A stretch of 64,000 nucleotides of DNA, from positions 307,574-371,573 of the forward strand of contig VXAU01000800.1 of assembly GCA_013399695.1 (NCBI GenBank), written 5' to 3'. The notes under the pieces are model-generated. The model was given only the letters and a program-made list of their open reading frames with translations. It was not told the DNA's origin and searched no databases. This document shows, piece after piece, positions 13,701-23,745 of this stretch. Position numbers and translations under genes: made by a program. Every line of letters begins with the position of its first letter. The first letter of the stretch is position 1. The DNA is from Formicarius rufipectus. Its lineage: Eukaryota > Chordata > Aves > Passeriformes > Formicariidae.

Positions 13701-15166
13701 TCACGGAGCCAACAGACAGGTAGAACAGATTCTCTCCCAACTCTACCATGCTCATTCCTGCACAGGAACTCATATTTATTTGTTCCAGTTGAAATCCTTT
13801 GCATTTAAGTCTATATATATCACATGTATGGTATTTCCTGATTTTAAGTCAGCTATTAGGAGATATGTAGCATCTATGCTGGAGAAACACTTAATTCTAA
13901 GAGGACAAACCACATCATGATATAGAACTTCAACTGTTTTCCTAATTAGAGAGGTATAAAATGTCCAAAATCACAGTGAGAGAACAGAAATGAACACATA
14001 TCACCATGCAAAGCTAAAAAATTTATCTGTTGTTGAAAATTCACGACATTTTATAGCCATAATTCAGCTCCTTCATAATCATGGAATTATCACTTGCACT
14101 CCAATGCATATGCATAATTTTCCATAGAATCTCCACCTTTCTGAGCATAAGGGTTGCCTGGGGCTGAGCAGTATGTGCAATGAAAGGAGCCAAGGGAAAC
14201 AGGCAGGAGACTGCAGCAGCAACAAGAGGCCCTCACTCCAGCAAAATGCTGGAGAAGTAAGAGTCTGAATGCCATAAACTTCCCATGTGGGGACATCCCA
14301 GACTCTGAGGTGAGCCTAACTGTTCTCCTTACTAGCTGGATGCTCTAATGGAAGACTTACAAAATTCAATTGTGTGCAGTGCTACATAGAGTGGAGCAGA
14401 GGCCTCGGGTCATCAGAGGCATTTGTACTTTTGACCTTTATTACTCTGTGTCACTCTTTTCCACTCTAAAACTCCAAATACTTTACCTGTATACTAGTTG
14501 GGTGTTACTTTCTCAAAGGGCTGTATTTTAAATGAATTAAGGTTCCAAGCAGGCTCAGATGCTACAGAGATGAAAGTCACTGAAGAGCCCCAATTACACT
14601 GTACCTCAGCCTTCGGAAGAGATTTAAATCGTGTTCGCAACAACGTGCGGGGCCACAGACTGAACAAGGGCAAGGCCGGAGCGCGGAGCCCTGCCCGAGC
14701 CGGGAGCCACGAGACAGCGAGCGCAGGCACGGCCTATGGGGAGCGGCTCGGTGGGGGCTGCAGGACCCGCACACTCAGTGCCGGCTGTGCCCCTCGCGCA
14801 TCAGTGTACACGCGTGACACGGGCGGCGTGGCCGGGCCAGCCGAGAGCGGCGGAGAGGCCGTCCCGCCCCGAGGCCCCGCTCCCAGCCCCGAGGCCCCCC
14901 TCCCGTTAGCCGTTCCCGGACGCAACTCCGAGGCGGTCTCGGCGCGGTGCCCGCGAGGCCGCTTCGCGCTCGGCCCGGGGGTGCCGCCGCCCCCGCGAGG
15001 CTCGGCACGGCCCGCAGCACCCCGGCCCGGGCTCACCTCGCTTCCAGGCGTTCAGCGGGGACGCCACCTCGACGCGCTCGGCGATGAAGGCGGCGAGGCT
15101 GGAGCGGAAGAGCGCGGCGCGGACCGTCACGGCCGCCAGCACCACCAGCACCAAGGGGGCCGCCAT
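1614..15166 (-). CDS. PIGU: PIGU, GPI transamidase subunit U (11 of about 12 coding exons; 3' end off the window)
   Basis: PIGU is a multi-pass ER membrane subunit of the GPI transamidase (with PIGK, PIGS, PIGT and GPAA1), which replaces the C-terminal signal of a precursor protein with a GPI anchor. Coding exons on the minus strand are 15037-15166, 13508-13572, 12218-12277, 11236-11298, 9830-9939, 8183-8283, 6211-6308, 4172-4326, 3532-3675, 2608-2732 and 1614-1756. All junctions are GT-AG and the phases join without a stop, giving exactly 398 codons. The product follows human PIGU almost residue for residue (known from memory, 435 aa); the remaining 37 or so residues form a last exon that I do not find in 1-1613, so it lies left of the window. 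Landmarks are the N-terminal hydrophobic segment, the ALATYQSLYPLTLF stretch in exon 7, FKSYPTVGD in exon 10 and LWHLWIYAGSANSNF in exon 11. No frameshift or premature stop is seen, so the gene looks functional. Confidence 0.96.
2608..2732 (-). CDS. PIGU: PIGU coding exon 10
   Basis: It encodes EHPVFFMFVQIAIISIFKSY then PTVGDIALYMAFLPVWSHLY and R. Two GT dinucleotides lie close together at its end; only the one leaving AGA-T (donor GTAAGT at 2602-2607) keeps phase with exon 11, so I chose it. Confidence 0.95.
3532..3675 (-). CDS. PIGU: PIGU coding exon 9
   Basis: It encodes [20 protein letters not shown], then [20 protein letters not shown] and IPLAIKL. The block is essentially invariant against the human protein. 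Donor GTAAGT; it ends in phase 2. Confidence 0.96.
4172..4326 (-). CDS. PIGU: PIGU coding exon 8
   Basis: It encodes RQFIPIKLKSKSFWLYTMQY and continues through SLVVIICLSFFLLNSWDFIP to VYGF. The first half is the least conserved part I see in this gene (human has a different FWxxxxxYA stretch). Donor GTAAGT; it ends in phase 2. Confidence 0.94.
6211..6308 (-). CDS. PIGU: PIGU coding exon 7
   Basis: It encodes SAFLSAVFLALATYQSLYPL then TLFAPALLYLLQ, a transmembrane pair nearly identical to the mammalian protein. Donor GTAGAT; it ends in phase 0. Confidence 0.95.
8183..8283 (-). CDS. PIGU: PIGU coding exon 6
   Basis: It encodes YLLNPYTVMSCVAKSTCAIN then NSVIAFFILATIK. The NPYT and CVAKSTCAINN blocks are hallmarks of the family. 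Donor GTAACA; it ends in phase 1. Confidence 0.95.
9830..9939 (-). CDS. PIGU: PIGU coding exon 5
   Basis: It encodes FKKQKLLIELDKYAPDVAEL and continues through IQTPLEMHYIPLKVAL, the hydrophilic loop of PIGU. Donor GTAAGT; it ends in phase 2. Confidence 0.94.
11236..11298 (-). CDS. PIGU: PIGU coding exon 4
   Basis: Sixty-three bases, 21 codons, phase 0 at both ends, encoding ITDVLTAVALYLAIQDFNKV then V. Donor GTAAGC. Confidence 0.94.
12218..12277 (-). CDS. PIGU: PIGU coding exon 3
   Basis: Sixty bases, 20 codons, phase 0 at both ends, encoding TPLIIYLFHFLIEYAELVFM, a hydrophobic segment. Acceptor TTTTAG and donor GTAAG. Confidence 0.94.
13508..13572 (-). CDS. PIGU: PIGU coding exon 2
   Basis: Sixty-five bases from a CAG acceptor to the donor GTTGGT. 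It encodes VVEGLALLDLGVSPYSGAIF then HE, matching the luminal loop of vertebrate PIGU. It ends in phase 0. Confidence 0.94.
15037..15166 (-). CDS. PIGU: PIGU coding exon 1
   Basis: The start codon is the complement of 15164-15166, in a good vertebrate context (GGC before ATG, G after). It encodes MAAPLVLVVLAAVTVRAALF and on to NAWKR, a signal-anchor-like hydrophobic segment followed by the conserved SSLAxFIxERVEV region. The donor GTGAGC is the complement of 15031-15036 and the exon ends in phase 1. Confidence 0.95.
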
Positions 15167-15245
15167 GCCTGCGCGCGCCCCGCCGCCTGTAGTTCCCGGG
15201 CGGCGCCGCGGAACGCGCCGCCAATGCAGCGGCCCGCCCGGCCGG

Positions 15246-15264
15246 ACTACATGTCCCAGCAGCC
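15246..15264 (+). promoter_or_regulatory. ZNF143/THAP11-type motif in the PIGU promoter
   Basis: The sequence ACTACATGTCCCAGCAGCC matches the ACTACA-NN-TCCCAG core bound by ZNF143 with THAP11, common in CpG-island promoters. It lies about 80 bases upstream of the PIGU ATG. A CCAAT box (plus strand, 15221-15225) lies between it and the start codon. Motif match seen in the sequence; binding is inferred. Confidence 0.7.
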
Positions 15265-15619
15265 CTCGCACTGCCACATCCCGGCACGGCGCGGAACTAC
15301 GGCGGCTGCGGGGGGATCAACTTATGCGGAGCGCGAATGGTGCGGCGGCGGGAGTGGCCGGGCGAGGGTCCCGCTGTCCGGTCCGGTCCGGTCCGGCCCA
15401 GCCCCGCCGCCTCGCTCGGTGCTGACCCGCGGCATCGCCTCCCCTCCACCCCTTCGGCTGCCCTCGCGGCCAGCGGGCTCCTCCCGGCCCATCTCTCCCT
15501 CGTGCCTGCGGGGCCGCGGCGCCCCCGGCTGGCGGCCCGGGCGGGGAGCGGCAGTGGCGTCTGGAGCGCCGGGGAAGGCCCGCAGGCAGGTCTTTGTCTC
15601 AGCAGGTGTTTCACCTAGT

Positions 15620-16790
15620 GTGGCCGGGGCTCTGAGGGCGGCCCTGGGCAGGTTCGCAGCCCGTGTGGTTCCAGCAGCTCCTTGAGAGTTCCGGGGAGAC
15701 TTTCACACACGACCTTCCCGGCCGTGCCTCCCCGCTGATCTCCAGCAGTTTCCCCATCCGCATCCCTGGGGCATGCACAGAAACTCGCACAAAAACTGCC
15801 TTTACAACCCTTCGTCCTCATGGAGACAGAAGGAAGGAAGACATCTCTTTAGAAGTTGAGGGACAAAATAAAAACACATTTCGTACAGTATGTGAAGATA
15901 ACAGTTTTTCATATAATTAAAGATGGGATTTGCGGCAGGCGTTGGCCGAGTGGGGTAGGCCCCCGCCTGTGGAGCGGCTCCTCCTCTGAGGACGCCGGGT
16001 CCAATCCCGAGGAACTCGCTGTCACCGTCCGAGCTGCTCGGCCGTGGCAAATGAACCTCAGGAGTAAAGGGGGTGGGGCCAGTTCCGCGCACACTGTGCC
16101 TCACCTAAAACATCCATTGCGCAGGCTGAGCCCAAAATCTTCGTTCACAAAGTCCAGCCAACAACAGCAACAAACATGGGATTTGCTGAGTGTACTGGGG
16201 TTGCCATAGAAAAATGTCCAGGTCACAGCACTTGGGTTGGATTTAAGCATCTTTAGAGCCATGGTGTATGGCTGCACCCACCCAGAAGAGAAGGAAGGCT
16301 GAACGCCTCTGTGACATGGTCCCTGGAGCATGGGTGACCCAGCGTACACTGCCACAGGACTGGAGACACTGCTGGGTTTAGGGAATAAGTCACACTTTCT
16401 GGACCAAGATCATTGCTGCTTACAGCAGCATGAATCCCTTTATGCTACAAAACCAGCTTTAGGTGGTCCAAGCAGTGTTCCCTACTGTGCCCACTCGCTT
16501 GATGGGGTTCAGCTGCTGCCTTTGCAGGGCTTTACTCAAGTGTGGTCCCATCTGCTGCCATGGGACAACAGATCTGGCCCTAAGGCCATAAGGGGTGTGC
16601 AGTGTGCAGTCTGTCATGGGGCAACTTCTTTGCTCCCAGGCTGCTGCTCAGAGGCATGGGTTGTGGTGATAAAGCTGGTTTCCTGAGCATGGCACTGGCT
16701 GGCCCTGGGACTTGATGGCCCCAGGGCTGAACAGGTTTGGCACATCCTCTCATAAATCAGAGTGAATTCACTCAAGTTAATTTATTTGTG
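15620..16790. other. Upstream flank of PIGU, intergenic
   Basis: Apart from the tRNA-like fold, I see no gene, recognised repeat or splice-supported open frame here. Open frames up to about 118 codons show no family resemblance. Confidence 0.6.
15943..16010 (+). pseudogene. tRNA-like type II fold (tRNA pseudogene or SINE head)
   Basis: A strong A-box-like stretch (TGGCCGAGTGG, 15943-15953) forms a perfect D-stem (15944-15947 with 15958-15961). It is followed by a 4-bp anticodon stem with a 7-base loop CTGTGGA (15963-15977), a variable-arm hairpin (15980-15991) and a T-arm with a degenerate B box (15996-16009, 6-base loop). The long variable arm resembles tRNA-Leu/Ser, but the loop would give anticodon GTG. 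The acceptor stem does not close, so this is not a working tRNA. Confidence 0.45.
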
Positions 16791-17200
16791 CAAGCATCTC
16801 GCAATAGGAAGTCAGAAATGCTGATTCTTCTTCTTTGCAGCTGTTAGCAGTGTTCTCTTGAGTTTTCCCATCAGAAATGCCTTTTTTGCAATGCTAATTG
16901 CTCTCCTAGTGAGAGTTCTGACCCAAAGTAATTGACAGCCGTTGCCTGTGATTGATTCTTTGCTGAATAATTGACATGCATTTGTGTGGCAAAAGCTGCA
17001 TTGATCTGGGATGCTGATTTAGCCAGGCTGAGCTGTGCCATGTGCTTTCCAGCACCATCTGATGCAGCTCTGAGAAGATGCAGATAATCTCTGATGGCAG
17101 CGGGAATCAGATTTGAATGCATGCCACTGCAGTTGTTCTGTGTTTAATTAGAGTGTAAAGTCAACTAAAAAGAAAGGTCAAAGAATAATTCATGAAAAAT
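16790..17200. promoter_or_regulatory. Possible conserved non-coding block (enhancer-like)
   Basis: An AT-rich block without CpG, dense in homeodomain-type cores (TAATTG, AATTGAC, TTAATTAG), a GATA-like AGATAATC, and octamer-like TTTGAATGCAT. The texture is that of vertebrate conserved non-coding elements rather than of repeats. This is a judgement from composition only; no alignment was made. Confidence 0.3.
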
Positions 17201-20200
17201 GCAACTGTTCTTTCTGGAGCAGAGGTTTATTCCAGGAGGAGATCCTGAGGCTAGCAATGGAGGTGAGTTCCTAAGCTAATTCAGATATTCAACCCCCTCA
17301 AAGCATCAAATGTGTAAGGCAAATATGAGAGGGTTCAGTGCCAGTGTCTGTGTATCTCAGTACAGGCTGATGCCAGTTTGGGGGGTTAGAGCTGGCCTTT
17401 AAGAAGTTGCAGTAAGCACACACACACTGTGGTGCTGCCTTTTTTCTGGCAGGAAATTCTGTAGCCACTTTCAGCCAAATGAGACGCAGGAGCAGATCTT
17501 TAAAATTCTTGGGGTTCCTACAAGCTTTGTGAAAGTCAGGGAAAGGTTAAAGAGACCCAGACAGGTGGGTTTGGAGCAGGCCATAGGCTGAGATCTGACA
17601 GTGTGCTGTGCAGTGCTGTGTAGCTCCAAGTCAGGCAGCACAGTCGGCTGCTTTCACAGCAGTGAAGGGGCTGGGAGGGATGATAGTGGAACAGAGAGAA
17701 GGTCTCAGAGCTATGAGAGAATGATACTGAGCTGAACAGAGATTTCCATCAGGGAGCTAAAAGGACACAAACTAGAAAACTCTGAGAAAATTTTGGCTTG
17801 CTTGGTTCGTGCAACAATTTGGTTTTGTTTTTTCTCAGAGGCATAAATCTGATCTGTGTGCTGGTGTTTACCCCAAACTGATGGTAGTTTTTGCAGCATA
17901 GTGTTACCTGCTATCCTTTCTTCCTGAAATTCCTTGGCTCAGCAAGTGATCTGGAAGGAACATGCACAGAGGGCTTGATGTACTGAGACCTAGGAGCAGT
18001 CTAACCAGCTGAAGTCTGAACATCTGCTGTGGTACCACCAGAAACATGGCACAGGGACAGTGAAGTGGCTCTTGGTCCACAGAGGGAGCAGCAAGTGCAG
18101 TTCTGATAGGACCTTTGCATTGCCTGCCCTGCAAACCTCCAGCTTTGGCTGCCTAACAAAAAGGTGCAGATCTAAGGGAGCCAAAAGGCAATAGAAAGCT
18201 GTTGCTTGAAGCTTCTGTGCTTCATTGATCACCTTCCCTACATGGAGCACCCACGCTGATCGTTTGGGTGATTAATACAACCTGGGAATGTTGCATCACA
18301 GAATTTCATAAAACACTCTGTTTAAGACTGAGCCAATTCAGGGATGATTCATCTTTGTTCCTGCAAACAGATGCTGGTTTGGGCACTTTTTGTGTGCCCT
18401 GCTGGAATTACACAATGGTGATATTTTTTGGGGTAAACAAGCCACTCCCTTGTAACCTCTGTACAAAATAGGTGTTCTGATTCCTGAGACACCCTATAGC
18501 CCTTCCTGGAGTCTTATGCAGTCCTTTTGCATTTGGGAGACCACAAATCCATGATTATTCTGAGATCTCATCAGGGCCCTGTGCAATGGCTTAGATAGCT
18601 CAAAGATCTTCCTGTTCCTTTGAGTTCTATCCCACCCCATGTTGCAGAGGGATAATTTTCACCCACCATTTATTTTGGCCAAGTTGTCATGATTTATTTC
18701 CTTACAGACAGCCATTTCAATGCTACACTGTGTTCTCTTCTTCTACATACCTTGCACAGCAGTGGTTGCAATGTAGTTATTGCTGGTCCTCATTGTATCG
18801 GTTTTCCTGTGAAGTCCACATTTACATACTCTGTCTCACATACTGGGGTTCTTTATTTATAAATGCTTGAGCTGACTTTGCCTCTTCTTTTCCAAGTTGT
18901 CTTCTGTTGGAGTTCATTGGCTAGAACACATGACAAGTTTTGGTTTTACCAATGAGAAGATTCATATGACTTTAATTTGTGTGGGCTACATGAGTTCTTG
19001 TTACCTTTTCCCTTTGGCATTCATGAGTAAAAGCCACTGTTAAATTGAAGGGTATTCCTGTTTTTATAAATCACTGGAAGAAATTGCCTTTTATTTACTA
19101 GCTTGGAAAACAAAAGCTTTTCCTAGCAGTGCTGTAGGTATCCTCCAGTCTTTCTGCTGCTGACTGACAGAAGACAGCATGAGGTTTGTGGTCTTTTCTG
19201 GAGGTTAGCAGTGGTCTGGATCAAAACTGGAGCCTGAGTGATCAGCTTTTCTTCTTTGGTTTTAGAGAAAGGAGAGAATAAACTGTGCTTCAGATTCCTC
19301 TGAGTGGCTTCACGTGCCAGGAGCTTCCTTTGCATGAATGACAGATTCCTTTGTAATAAATGAAACCAGCTCTTCTCAGCCCCTAGAAAGATTGTACTTC
19401 TGCTTTGAACATTTTCCAGAAAGTTTTAAAAAGCAATGTTAAAAAAAATTGCCAAAGAGGAAGACTCTAATTCCTGCCAGCTAATTTAAATAATTATCTA
19501 GTGGAAGCTTATCATCTACACGAGGGAGAGATGGACTTGTCCAGAGAGCTAAAAACTGACTTCAGACATCCCTCCTAGGTGGGAAAGGGATGAGCTGAAC
19601 AGCAAAACTCTGGAAGTTATGCAAGAGGAATCAAAAAGGTTTGACAAACAGCACTGTTCAGCTTTTGGACATTGGCTAAACTACTCACCTTGACAGCAGC
19701 ATCTTAAAAAATGGGCTGTCCCATCAGCTGGCATTGGCTTTGCTGTCATTCCACTCAGCCTACTCAGGGCTGCACCCCCTGGGTGTGTGATCAGGTTCCA
19801 GTAATAACATTGTGATGGACCTGTCACCCTTCTGCTGGGCAGGTCCCTGGTGAAAATCCTGTGCTGGTTGCAGTGATGGTTATCCATATCAGATTTGTGA
19901 AGGTTTATGAATCTGGTTGTTGGTTTCTCCACTCAACCTAGGATCTACCTGACAGAGTGATGTGTTTTCTACCTTTCTTGGCATGACTGAGGAAAGACCA
20001 GAGGGTAAATACAGTCTTGCAGATGAGTGGTCTTTTTTTAATATGATGAGAAGCACTTCAGTTCACTGAGTTCATACACCCCTGGTTTAACTGGTCAGTA
20101 TCACATCAGGACTTTATTTTCCCACAGAATTGCTCAGTTGGAAGGTTTGAGAACAGTCTTTGGTGCCCACTGGCCAAGAAGCCAAGGGCTGCATACAGTC

Positions 20201-21114
20201 TGTAAAAACCTGCACCTTTGACATGTCCTGTGCTCATCAGGGCCACAGACTCATGTGCAGAGACTCCCCTGCCATGACAGTGTGTCCACCAGCTGGGCTA
20301 GAGGGAAGGAGAAGCAGAGAGAAGGAGCAAAAGGAACATTTGGGATATGTGCACTGCCAAGCTGACAATACACATTTCCAAATCAACATGATTTTCTTCA
20401 TTTGTGAGGAACTCAGTGAAAGAATTGAAGTCACCAGGGTGTGATGGATGGAAAAGCAGTTGTTAAAACTAGATGTGCTTTCTCCTTTGTTCACTCGCCA
20501 TGAGGAATGGGAACAGGCAGATTAGGGAACTCCGAGAACACGCTGTGCACCTGGAAGCTTGTCAGCTTTTCCCAGCCAGATCTAACCCAACTTGTTTACC
20601 TCCATCAGGCATCTGCCATGCAATCAGATGGGAAAGAAGTGAGAAGGGAGCTATCTGTGCATTACCAAAACTTTTCAAACTAGTGCTTGCCCAGGTCTCT
20701 CACCTCCACCTTCCTCTGTATTTCTTTTATCACAAGATCATTTCCAGATGCATTGCAAATTGCAGGAACAGGGTCATTTTCCCTGCCAAACCACTTGCCA
20801 TAGTGTCTAGTTCATCTTTTCCAACTGCAGCAATATGCTGGAGCACAAACATCCCTACTGCAGTGGGGAATCGCAGGTAGGGTGCTTGCTGCTGGCAGCA
20901 AGGTTTGGAGGAATTATTTTTACTTGTTCTGTCTCCTTTCAGCTTTGGGAACAGTCCAGCCAGAAGGAAATCATGAATTGTTGGGAAAGGGAATGCAAGT
21001 GTCTCCCATTCGGCTGTTTGTTGCAGTGGGTTGTCTGCAACATTCGCCAGTGAGGCTGGTGGTTTACGCCAGTGACACTGGAGCTCTGGCTTCCTAGAGA
21101 GCAGTGTTTCCATG
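17200..21114. other. Intergenic, no gene seen
   Basis: Unique-looking sequence of moderate GC. The open frames on either strand are short (up to about 147 codons), lack paired splice signals and look like no known protein. A short CA run occurs near 17417-17428. Confidence 0.6.
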
Positions 21115-22008
21115 TGTCTTAGTTTAGAGGAAATTAGGAAATTTGTTGGTCTGGGAACCAGAGAAGGAGACAAGCCTCCTTTAATTTCAAAAACAAAATT
21201 TAGTTAAGGTATGATAAATGAAAAGGTAACAGTTCTTAACTACAATATATATATCTATGTATCTATTCAAGAGAAACAAAGCAACCAGAACTAAACGACC
21301 AATCTGTGGGATAATCCCCCCTTGAGCCCCCCGCAGTCTCTGCTCCCGTTGGGCGCAGCAATGTTTACGGACAGCAGGTGTTGATGTCGCTCCTCGGCCG
21401 GCGCTGAGCTGCCCCCGGGGGTGGGTGCAGAGATGTCGGTGTGGGGTCGGGTGGGAGAAGCCGTGCAGAGAGGGAAAGAGCTGGGATCCTTTTCTGTGGG
21501 TAAAACCTCTCTGTTAGTCCATGGCCGGAGGAGGGAAGGTGCTCTGAGCTGGAGGCTGCTGCCAATGCTGTGGGGGCTCCTCACGCCCGGGCCGGCAGCC
21601 GCTGGCCCTCTCAGGAAGCCTGAAGCAAAAGGCCCTGGCTAGCAAGTCTCTCTCTCTCTGTGTCTCTCTCTCTCTTATAAGCACCGGGAACTCCAAAAAT
21701 CCAGGGATTGGAAAACAGGAGGAAAAGGGAATGAGACCAAAGTCGTAGGCCAGAGGTTCCCCAAGAAGCGTCTCTCTCCCTCTCTCCCCAGTAGTCCTCC
21801 CTCTCTCCCCCCGCCCTCCAGCAAGCTGAAAACCAAGTGCCCCTTCCCGTTCACCACACCCATCCCAGTGATGAAATGTTACTAGGTGACCCCCTTCACT
21901 TATGATCTACTCCTTTAATATCTGCAGTGGGGAAAGATAAGGGCCATTAGCTCCTTGTTCGTTGGTAGGGGAAAGGAAAATTCCACCCTCTCCTAAAAAA
22001 CTATAACA
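21115..22008. mobile_element. Solo LTR of an endogenous retrovirus, ERVL-like
   Basis: An 894-bp unit begins TGTCTTAG and ends CTATAACA, the TG...CA ends of a retroviral LTR. It is flanked by a perfect 5-bp target duplication, CCATG (21110-21114 and 22009-22013). Five-base duplications are typical of class III (ERVL) elements. Inside are a GC-rich segment with CpGs, a CT-rich run (about 21645-21675) and a palindromic TATA-like CTTATAAG just after it. No gag, pol or env sequence and no second LTR adjoin it, so it is a recombined solo LTR. Orientation is unresolved. Confidence 0.85.
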
Positions 22009-23320
22009 CCATGGGAAGCTGCCTGAGAACCACGCACTTCAGCAGTGACCTGTCACAGAGCAGGGGACAGCGTGTGAGCCCTTACAGCCATTCCAGTGAG
22101 TTGGAGGGAGTCCAGAGCAGCTGGCTCCCTGCTCCCAGGCTGCATGTCTGGAGCAGCGTCACATCCACTTCTTTGTGCAGAGCGTTCCAAGGCCTTGACC
22201 AACAGGGATCTGCTCAAGGTACAGTCTGTGTCACTGCTGCTCCAGAGATCGTGTTACGGGGTAGCATAGGCATTCTAACAGCTGCATTTGCACAGAAATC
22301 CCAGGACATCAAGGTTTACGTTTTTCTTTACCAGTGTAAAAGTGCTGACCCCACTAACCTCACCTCGTTGATCTCCCTCAGCTCTAAAAAAATCTCACTG
22401 TGCAGGGGCCCATTTTACATAGCAGCTTTCAAATCCTTCTCGTAGCCCCAAGCATGATGCCTAAAGGGAGGGAACAGGCAAACCAGAGCTCCTCAATCAG
22501 CACTGCTCCTAAAGCACCACTAAACTGGTTCAGGAAAAAAAGATGGACATTTCTCTAGTGAGGAATTTCAGTGGACAAAATCACATTATCAAGACATTCA
22601 CACTGTCCAGGCAGGAGAGGATGGTTAGCAGAGAGAAACCCAGCTGTGAAATGGAATTATTTGTCTCTCCTTTGCCTGGAGCCACTGACAAGAAAGTCAA
22701 TAAAGTGGGTGTAAGACTTTTCCAACTCCAGCTACCCACCAGTTCCTGATATCAGGAGAATCAGAACCACACAACCACCTTCATTGATTAGTCCTTCAAA
22801 GACTGAAGAGGGTCAGGCTCTGCCAATTTTTGTACTGCAGACAAAAATTAAAGCAACTTAAATGTTGTCATCAATTCTTGGCAAAGCCATACTTGGAACA
22901 AGGCTTCGTTTATATGTCATTGCCACAATAACAATCTGGATCTTAGACCAACTAGAGCACTTGATATAGAGATTAGTGCAAACACAACTTCCACATGCCA
23001 CCAGGAGCTTGAAATCCAGAGTGAATCTAGCCAAGGACAGCTCAAACCCTTTCTTTCAAGATTTAGAATGAATTCTGGCTAGAATGGCCCATTAAAAAAG
23101 GAACAAAGAGCTGAGCTGCCACAAGATATGCAACATCTTGTCCTTTAAAACAAACAAACAAACAAAAAAGGAATAAAAGGATGTGACGGCTGTGGGTGCG
23201 ACTGTGGGAGGCAGCAAAGAGGCTGTTGGAAAAGCTTTCAGCGAAGGGAAGGGGCAGTGCACTCCCTGCCCCTTTTCCAACACCAGAGTCCCTCGCTCCT
23301 GGAGCCAGAAGCACTACAGT
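22009..23320. other. Intergenic, no gene seen
   Basis: Unique sequence to the right of the LTR. A small (AAAC)n run lies at about 23146-23170. No supported coding exon. Confidence 0.6.
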
Positions 23321-23329
23321 GACCGCTTG

Positions 23330-23745
23330 ATTAGAAAGTGTTGTCTCAAGAGGTCTCTAGGGATCACAGATTTCATTATTAACTGTCACTTCAGAATTTC
23401 TTTAGGTTGCTGTTCTAACCGTATCTAGATAAGCCCTGAAGCTGTTAATACTTTCCCAGGCAATGGGATCACGTACTTGGACATGGCATTGGTTGCATCC
23501 TGGTGGCAGATTAACCTGCCTAATAGAACAGTAATTAAACATGTTGCTATTGATTCCCTCCCCTCTCTGTATTAAAGGCTTGTCTTTGCTCTGCTAAATG
23601 CATTTAGCACTTTGACTCCTGCGTATCTGTGATTTTAATACATCAAAGAGCCTAATAGCAATTCTAATGTGGCAGCAAAATTATAGCCAGATCTGCAATA
23701 TTCTGGACAATGTTTTTGCAACTGACTAGCCTTGTGCATATTTTG
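23330..23745. promoter_or_regulatory. Possible conserved non-coding block (enhancer-like)
   Basis: A second AT-rich, CpG-poor block with closely spaced transcription-factor-like words (CTAAATGCATTTAG palindrome near 23595-23608, AGATTAACC, CAGTAATTAAAC, ATTAACTGTCA). It could be a regulatory element of PIGU, TP53INP2 or a distant gene. Composition is the only evidence. Confidence 0.3.

Larger units (their letters stand above)
1757..15036 (-). other. PIGU introns 1-10
   Basis: The introns are compact, as expected in a bird. Gene order from the 5' end: 13573-15036, 12278-13507, 11299-12217, 9940-11235, 8284-9829, 6309-8182, 4327-6210, 3676-4171, 2733-3531 and 1757-2607. Sizes run from 496 to 1884 bases. 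They are AT-rich except the first, whose 5' part is CpG island. A poly-A/AATAAA low-complexity run sits at about 2452-2477. I see no CR1, LTR or nested gene in them. Confidence 0.85.
14630..15620. promoter_or_regulatory. CpG island at the PIGU 5' end
   Basis: Base composition changes abruptly from AT-rich to about 70-80 percent GC with dense CpG, covering PIGU exon 1, the start of intron 1 and the upstream flank. A short run of four GGTCC-like units (about 15378-15400) lies at its far edge. Long open frames here on both strands result from GC richness and are not genes. Confidence 0.85.

Noticed and set aside
14498..15685. 395-codon open frame on the plus strand across the PIGU CpG island
   Set aside because: It is antisense to PIGU exon 1, has low-complexity GC-driven composition and matches no family. 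Stop codons are simply rare in such sequence.
21115..22008. Full provirus
   Set aside because: No internal retroviral genes and no partner LTR within the window; target duplications directly flank a single LTR.
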